Shown here in pieces: positions 59,174 to 64,000 of a stretch of DNA of 64,000 nt. Numbering within the stretch: position 1 is the stretch's first letter; each line of letters begins with the position of its first letter. The notes below the pieces were generated by a model that was not told where the DNA came from, did no database searches, and saw only the letters and a list, made by a program, of their open reading frames with translations. Origin of the DNA: Salmonella enterica subsp. arizonae (lineage in GTDB: Bacteria > Pseudomonadota > Gammaproteobacteria > Enterobacterales > Enterobacteriaceae); NCBI RefSeq assembly GCF_008692845.1, contig NZ_VXJW01000006.1, positions 62,001 through 126,000 on the forward strand. The letters run 5' to 3'. The position numbers and the translations under genes were made by a program.

Positions 59174-59782
59174 ATGAAACTCATCGGCAGCTATACCAGC
59201 CCTTTTGTGCGCAAAATTTCCATTCTGTTGCTGGAAAAGGGTATCACCTTTGAATTTGTTAACGAACTACCCTACGAGGCGGATAATGGCGTGGCGCAGT
59301 ACAACCCTCTGGGCAAGGTGCCGACGCTGGTGACGGAGAAAGGGGAATGTTGGTTCGATTCGCCGATTATTGCGGAATATATTGAGCTGCAGGGTATCGC
59401 CCCTGCGATGTTACCCGCCGATCCTCTGGCATCGCTCAGGGTGCGTCAGTTAGAAGCGTTGGCTGACGGCATTATGGATGCCGCGTTGGTCTCTGTGCGC
59501 GAACAGGCGCGTCCGGTAGCGCAGCAATCGGAAACGGAACTGCTGCGCCAGCGGGAAAAAATTAACCGCAGTCTGGATATGCTAGAAAGCTATCTGACCG
59601 ACGGGACATTAAAAACGGATACAGTGAATCTGGCGACCATCGCGATTGCCTGTGCGGTAGGCTATCTCAACTTCCGCCGGGTCGCGCCGGGCTGGTGCGT
59701 TGGCCGCCACCACCTGGTCAAGCTGGTCGAAACGCTTTTTCAACGCGAAAGCTTTGCCCGCACCGAAGCGCCGAAGGCTTGA
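59174..59782 (+). CDS. yibF: glutathione S-transferase-like protein YibF
   Basis: 202 residues. N-terminal thioredoxin-fold domain with [23 protein letters not shown] and the cis-Pro LGKVPTLV and [10 protein letters not shown] glutathione-binding motifs. The all-helical C-terminal domain follows from about 85. E. coli YibF binds glutathione but its physiological role is not known. It marks the conserved right border of the variable interval. Confidence 0.93.
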   Translation: MKLIGSYTSPFVRKISILLLEKGITFEFVNELPYEADNGVAQYNPLGKVPTLVTEKGECWFDSPIIAEYIELQGIAPAMLPADPLASLRVRQLEALADGIMDAALVSVREQARPVAQQSETELLRQREKINRSLDMLESYLTDGTLKTDTVNLATIAIACAVGYLNFRRVAPGWCVGRHHLVKLVETLFQRESFARTEAPKA

Positions 59783-59837
59783 CGCGCATTATGTCCGCCT
59801 GAGCAAACTCACGTTACAATCCCCCTCATGTCGATAT

Positions 59838-59858
59838 CCCTCTCCAGCCAGGAGAGGG
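59838..59858. repeat. palindrome between yibF and selA
   Basis: CCCTCTCC (59838-59845), loop AGCCA, GGAGAGGG (59851-59858). Same CCCTCTCC-type palindrome as between mtlA and mtlD, so probably a dispersed repeat unit. It ends about 22 bases before the selA start. Confidence 0.6.
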
Positions 59859-59880
59859 CCACCAACCGCCGGGCATTTTC

Positions 59881-61272
59881 ATGACAAGCGAAACGCGTAC
59901 ACTCTACAGCCAGCTCCCTGCTATCGATCGCTTATTGCACGATAGCGCCTTTCTTTCTCTGTGCGATCAGTATGGCCATACTCAGGTGGTTGATCTGCTT
60001 AGGCGAATGCTCGACGACGCGCGCGACGTCATACGGAATACGCAGACGCTTCCCGACTGGTGCGCAGACTGGGCGCAAGAGGCAAACCTTCGGCTGGAAA
60101 AAGCGGCGCAAAGCGCGCTGCGCCCGGTCATTAACCTGACGGGGACGGTGCTGCATACCAATCTTGGCCGCGCCTGGCAGGCGCAAGAAGCGATTGATGC
60201 GGTAACGCAGGCGATGCGCGCGCCGGTAACGCTGGAATACGATCTGGACGGCGCCGGGCGGGGGCATCGCGACCGGGCGCTGGCGACGCTGTTATGCCGT
60301 ATAACCGGGGCGGAAGACGCCTGTATCGTCAATAACAATGCAGCAGCGGTATTGCTGATGCTGGCGGCGACTGCCAGCGGCAAAGAGGTGGTGGTTTCGC
60401 GTGGCGAACTGGTCGAAATCGGCGGCGCGTTTCGTATCCCGGATGTCATGCGCCAGGCGGGCTGTACGCTGCACGAAGTGGGCACCACGAACCGGACGCA
60501 CGCGAAAGATTATCGTCAGGCGGTAAATGAAAATACCGGTCTGTTGATGAAGGTGCATACCAGTAATTACAGCATTGAAGGCTTTACCAAAGCGGTAGAG
60601 GAAGCCGAGCTGGCGGAAATCGGGCGAGAGCTGGATATTCCGGTGGTGGCGGATCTGGGCAGCGGTTCGCTGGTAGATTTGAGTCAATATGGCTTACCCA
60701 AGGAGCCGATGCCGCAGCAGTTAATTGCCGCTGGCGTCAGTCTGGTGAGTTTCTCCGGCGACAAGCTGCTGGGCGGGCCGCAGGCTGGGATCATCGTCGG
60801 CAAAAAAGCGATGATTGCCCAACTGCAAAGCCATCCGCTGAAACGCGCTCTGCGCGCGGATAAAATGACGCTGGCGGCGCTGGAGGCGACGTTACGTCTG
60901 TATCTGCACCCAGAGGCGTTGTCGGAGAAATTACCCACGCTGCGTCTGTTAACCCGCAGTGAAGCGTCAATTCGCGAGCAGGCGCAACGGTTACAGGCGC
61001 GGCTGGTAGCGCGTTACGGCGACGAATTTATGCTGGAGGTTAAGCCCTGCCTGTCGCAAATCGGTAGCGGTTCATTACCGGTAGACCGCCTCCCCAGCGC
61101 CGCCATGACCTTTACCCCGCACGACGGGCGCGGTAGCCGGCTGGAGGCGTTGGCGGCCCATTGGCGCACGTTGCCTGTACCGATCATTGGCCGAATTTAT
61201 GATGGCCGTTTATGGCTGGATATGCGCTGTCTTGAAGACGAAAGCCGGTTTATGGAGATGATGCTGAAATGA
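59881..61272 (+). CDS. selA: L-seryl-tRNA(Sec) selenium transferase
   Basis: 463 residues, PLP enzyme. It converts Ser-tRNA(Sec) to Sec-tRNA(Sec) using selenophosphate. The PLP lysine is in [18 protein letters not shown] near residue 295, and [16 protein letters not shown] near 83 is a family hallmark. It overlaps selB by four bases (ATGA), so the two selenocysteine genes are coupled. Confidence 0.97.
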   Translation: MTSETRTLYSQLPAIDRLLHDSAFLSLCDQYGHTQVVDLLRRMLDDARDVIRNTQTLPDWCADWAQEANLRLEKAAQSALRPVINLTGTVLHTNLGRAWQAQEAIDAVTQAMRAPVTLEYDLDGAGRGHRDRALATLLCRITGAEDACIVNNNAAAVLLMLAATASGKEVVVSRGELVEIGGAFRIPDVMRQAGCTLHEVGTTNRTHAKDYRQAVNENTGLLMKVHTSNYSIEGFTKAVEEAELAEIGRELDIPVVADLGSGSLVDLSQYGLPKEPMPQQLIAAGVSLVSFSGDKLLGGPQAGIIVGKKAMIAQLQSHPLKRALRADKMTLAALEATLRLYLHPEALSEKLPTLRLLTRSEASIREQAQRLQARLVARYGDEFMLEVKPCLSQIGSGSLPVDRLPSAAMTFTPHDGRGSRLEALAAHWRTLPVPIIGRIYDGRLWLDMRCLEDESRFMEMMLK

Positions 61273-63128
61273 TTATTGCAACTGCCGGACACGTAGACCA
61301 CGGTAAAACGACGTTGCTCCAGGCGATTACCGGGGTCAATGCCGATCGCCTGCCGGAAGAGAAAAAACGCGGTATGACTATCGATTTGGGCTATGCCTAT
61401 TGGCCGCAGCCGGATGGTCGTGTGCTGGGTTTTATCGACGTGCCCGGACATGAAAAATTTCTCTCCAACATGCTGGCGGGCGTAGGCGGTATCGATCACG
61501 CTTTGCTGGTGGTCGCCTGTGATGATGGCGTTATGGCGCAAACGCGCGAGCATTTACAGATCCTGCAACTGACGGGTAATCCTCAGCTCACCGTCGCGCT
61601 GACCAAAGCCGATCGCGTGGACGAGGCGCGTATCCGTGAAGTTCGTGAAGAGGTACTGGCGACGCTTGACAACTATGGTTTCGCCGATGCCGTTTTATTT
61701 GTCACCGCTGCCAATGAAGGACGCGGTATTGCAGTCCTTCGCGCCCATTTACAGCAACTTCCCGCACGTTTGCACGCTGCGCAGCATCGCTTCCGCCTGG
61801 CTATCGACCGTGCGTTTACGGTGAAAGGGGCAGGGCTGGTAGTGACAGGAACGGCGCTGAGCGGAGAAGTGAAAGTTGGCGATACGCTATGGTTGACCGG
61901 CGTTAATACGCCGATGCGCGTACGAAGTCTACACGCGCAAAATCAGCCCACCGACCATGCGTATGCCGGGCAACGTATTGCGCTCAATATTGCGGGCGAT
62001 GCGGAGAAGGAGCAGCTTAACCGCGGCGACTGGCTGCTTTCCGATGCGCCGGCGGGGGAGGCTTTTTCCCGGGTGATCGTTTCTCTGGCGCTTCATGCGC
62101 CGCTTTCCCAATGGCAACCGCTACATATTCACCATGCCGCCAGCCATGTGACTGGTCGCGTCTCTTTGCTGGAAGGCGCGCTGGCAGAGCTGATTTTTGA
62201 TACGCCGTTGTGGCTGGCCGATAATGACAGACTGGTGTTGCGTGATATTTCCGCACGCGCCACCCTTGCCGGCGCGCGCGTGGTGACGCTTAACGCGCCG
62301 CGTCGCGGTAAACGTAAGCCAGATTATTTGCAGTGGCTTTCAACGCTTGCCGCCGCGAAGGACGATAGCGCGGCGTTGGCCATTCATCTGGAACGCGGCG
62401 CCGTCAACCTGCCGGATTTCGGTTGGGCGCGCCAGCTTAATCATCCCGGTATGCGTCAACTTATTGAGCAGCATGGTTTTATCCAGGCCGGAGACAATCT
62501 GTTAAGCGCGCCCGTCGCCGCCCGCTGGCAGCGTAAAATTCTCGATACGCTGGCGACCTACCACGAACAGCACCGCGATGAACCGGGGCCGGGACGCGAG
62601 CGTTTACGCCGCATGGCCCTGCCGATGGAGGATGAAGCGCTGGTCCTGATGCTGATCGAGCGGATGCGCGACGACGGCCTGATTCATAGCCATCACGGTT
62701 GGTTGCATCTGCCGGATCATAAAGCGGGATTTAGCGATGAGCAGCAGGCCGTCTGGCAAAAAGTCGAGCCGTTATTTGGCGATGAGCCTTGGTGGGTACG
62801 GGATCTGGCGAGAGAGACCGGGACGGAGGAACAATTAATGCGGCTGGCGCTGCGGCAGGCGGCACAGCAAGGCATCATTACCGCGATCGTCAAAGATCGG
62901 TACTATCGTAACGATCGGATTGTCGCTTTCGCCAATATGATCCGCGAGCTGGATCAAGAGAGAGGATCGACCTGCGCGGCGGATTTTCGCGATAGGCTGA
63001 ATGTAGGGCGGAAATTGGCTATTCAGATCCTTGAATATTTTGACCGGATTGGATTTACACGTCGTCGTGGGAATGATCATTTATTACGTGATGCGTTATT
63101 ATTTCAACAAAAAGAATGCAATGTTTAA
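61269..63128 (+). CDS. selB: selenocysteine-specific elongation factor SelB
   Basis: 619 residues. An EF-Tu-like GTPase (about 1-170) with P-loop [10 protein letters not shown] at residue 7, the [10 protein letters not shown]3 motif and TKAD G4 motif, then beta-barrel domains. The C-terminal third is a set of winged helices (from about 380) that bind the SECIS hairpin of selenoprotein mRNA. It delivers Sec-tRNA(Sec) at UGA codons. Confidence 0.97.
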   Translation: MIIATAGHVDHGKTTLLQAITGVNADRLPEEKKRGMTIDLGYAYWPQPDGRVLGFIDVPGHEKFLSNMLAGVGGIDHALLVVACDDGVMAQTREHLQILQLTGNPQLTVALTKADRVDEARIREVREEVLATLDNYGFADAVLFVTAANEGRGIAVLRAHLQQLPARLHAAQHRFRLAIDRAFTVKGAGLVVTGTALSGEVKVGDTLWLTGVNTPMRVRSLHAQNQPTDHAYAGQRIALNIAGDAEKEQLNRGDWLLSDAPAGEAFSRVIVSLALHAPLSQWQPLHIHHAASHVTGRVSLLEGALAELIFDTPLWLADNDRLVLRDISARATLAGARVVTLNAPRRGKRKPDYLQWLSTLAAAKDDSAALAIHLERGAVNLPDFGWARQLNHPGMRQLIEQHGFIQAGDNLLSAPVAARWQRKILDTLATYHEQHRDEPGPGRERLRRMALPMEDEALVLMLIERMRDDGLIHSHHGWLHLPDHKAGFSDEQQAVWQKVEPLFGDEPWWVRDLARETGTEEQLMRLALRQAAQQGIITAIVKDRYYRNDRIVAFANMIRELDQERGSTCAADFRDRLNVGRKLAIQILEYFDRIGFTRRRGNDHLLRDALLFQQKECNV

Positions 63129-63171
63129 TTTAAATAAGAAATGAATAAATACAATTATTGAGTTGATTTAT

Positions 63172-63214
63172 AAAAAGCACATCAGGGAATGAACCTGATG
63201 TGCTTTTTATTTTT
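63172..63214 (+). terminator. intrinsic terminator of selAB
   Basis: AAAAAGCACATCAGG (63173-63187) pairs perfectly with CCTGATGTGCTTTTT (63194-63208) around a short loop, followed by more T. Confidence 0.95.
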
Positions 63215-63305
63215 CTGGCTTCTTAAAATAGCTACCGCGATCATATTATTAGGGTAATTTCGCCCGTATTCTTTGCGCCTTATTCAGGTAATTAAGGACA
63301 GTATT

Positions 63306-64000
63306 ATGGCAGCTTCAACATTTTTTATTCCTTCCGTGAATGTAATTGGTGCCGATTCATTAAAGGACGCAATGAATACGATGGCGGAATATGGTTTTCG
63401 CCGTACATTAATTGTCACGGATGCCATGCTGACAAAATTAGGGATGGCGGGCGATATTCAAAAAGCGCTACAGAAACGTGATATTTTTAGCGTAATTTAT
63501 GATGGTACGCAGCCTAACCCTACTACCAGCAATGTGGCGGCCGGGTTGAAGCTTCTGAAAGAAAATGGCTGCGACAGCGTTATCTCGCTGGGCGGCGGTT
63601 CCCCGCACGACTGCGCGAAAGGTATTGCGCTGGTGGCGGCAAACGGCGGCGATATTCGCGACTACGAAGGCGTTGACCGCTCCGCGAAACCGCAGTTGCC
63701 GATGATTGCGATTAACACGACCGCCGGCACCGCGTCTGAAATGACCCGTTTTTGCATCATCACCGACGAAGAGCGGCATATTAAAATGGCCATCGTCGAT
63801 AAACATGTTACACCGCTACTCTCTGTCAACGACTCCTCTTTAATGGTTGGTATGCCGAAGTCCCTGACGGCGGCGACCGGTATGGATGCGTTAACCCACG
63901 CGATTGAAGCTTATGTTTCCATTGCGGCAACGCCTATTACCGACGCCTGTGCACTGAAAGCGGTAACGATGATTGCGGAAAATCTGATCGTTGCGGTTGA
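63306..64000 (+). CDS. yiaY: iron-containing alcohol dehydrogenase YiaY, N-terminal part
   Basis: The frame runs from ATG at 63306 ([20 protein letters not shown]) past the right edge; about 231 of ~383 residues are present. Group III, Fe-dependent alcohol dehydrogenase: NAD-binding [14 protein letters not shown] near residue 95, [12 protein letters not shown] near 138, and the start of the metal site in the [12 protein letters not shown] segment near 198. Physiological substrate unknown. Preceded by the selAB terminator, so it has its own promoter. Confidence 0.93.
   Translation, partial: MAASTFFIPSVNVIGADSLKDAMNTMAEYGFRRTLIVTDAMLTKLGMAGDIQKALQKRDIFSVIYDGTQPNPTTSNVAAGLKLLKENGCDSVISLGGGSPHDCAKGIALVAANGGDIRDYEGVDRSAKPQLPMIAINTTAGTASEMTRFCIITDEERHIKMAIVDKHVTPLLSVNDSSLMVGMPKSLTAATGMDALTHAIEAYVSIAATPITDACALKAVTMIAENLIVAV

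Overview
This 64 kb window is enterobacterial chromosome and almost certainly Salmonella. Most genes lie in the order ligB, yicG, yicC, rph, pyrE, slmA, dut, coaBC, radC, rpmBG, mutM, coaD, waaA, the waa (LPS core) locus, kbl-tdh, yibD, yibQ, envC, gpmI, yibN, grxC, secB, gpsA, cysE, lldPRD, mtlADR, yibF, selAB, yiaY. Salmonella markers include an L-talarate/galactarate dehydratase locus, a PmrA box ahead of yibD, and Salmonella-type waaI/J/Y/Z. There are no tRNA or rRNA genes, CRISPR arrays or complete insertion sequences. Comparisons with other genomes are from memory; no search was run.

Layout. (1) 1-12256: housekeeping genes for DNA repair, nucleotide and coenzyme A synthesis, ribosomal proteins and Kdo transfer. 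This block is interrupted by a divergent pair, a class B3 metallo-beta-lactamase homologue with altered zinc ligands and a LysR regulator. (2) 12257-26092: the LPS core locus. A JUMPstart/ops leader precedes waaQ-waaG-waaP-waaH(like)-waaB-waaI-waaJ-waaY-waaZ-(waaK remnant). A perfect hairpin then separates this operon from the convergent hldD-waaF-waaC-waaL operon. waaK is reduced to a scarred remnant and a GT52 glycosyltransferase gene sits between waaP and waaB. Together these resemble the core locus described for S. enterica subsp. arizonae rather than Typhimurium, so the strain is probably from a non-Typhimurium-like lineage; species or subspecies cannot be settled here. (3) 26295-37089: threonine catabolism, a PmrA-controlled LPS-modifying transferase, septal hydrolase activation, glycolysis, redox and export genes, and cysE. 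(4) 37172-45295: the talarate/galactarate operon with its LacI-type regulator and two clear operator copies, trmL, and the lactate operon lldPRD with two operators. (5) 45568-50217: yibL, yibT and the mannitol operon, with several CRP sites upstream of mtlA.

(6) 50218-59096 is the accessory part. It lies between mtlA and yibF, an interval that in E. coli K-12 holds rhsA and other variable genes. It contains a decayed gene remnant and an arylsulfotransferase lacking a signal peptide. After these come a small membrane protein and a compact one-strand cluster: glucose-family PTS EIICB, a cysteine-type sulfatase without a signal peptide, an aldose-1-epimerase-like protein, an RpiR-type regulator and two small DUF202 membrane proteins. 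The cluster reads as a candidate system that imports a sugar by PTS and removes a sulfate ester in the cytoplasm. It is the best candidate here for a little-described system. (7) 59174-64000: yibF, selA, selB and the start of yiaY.
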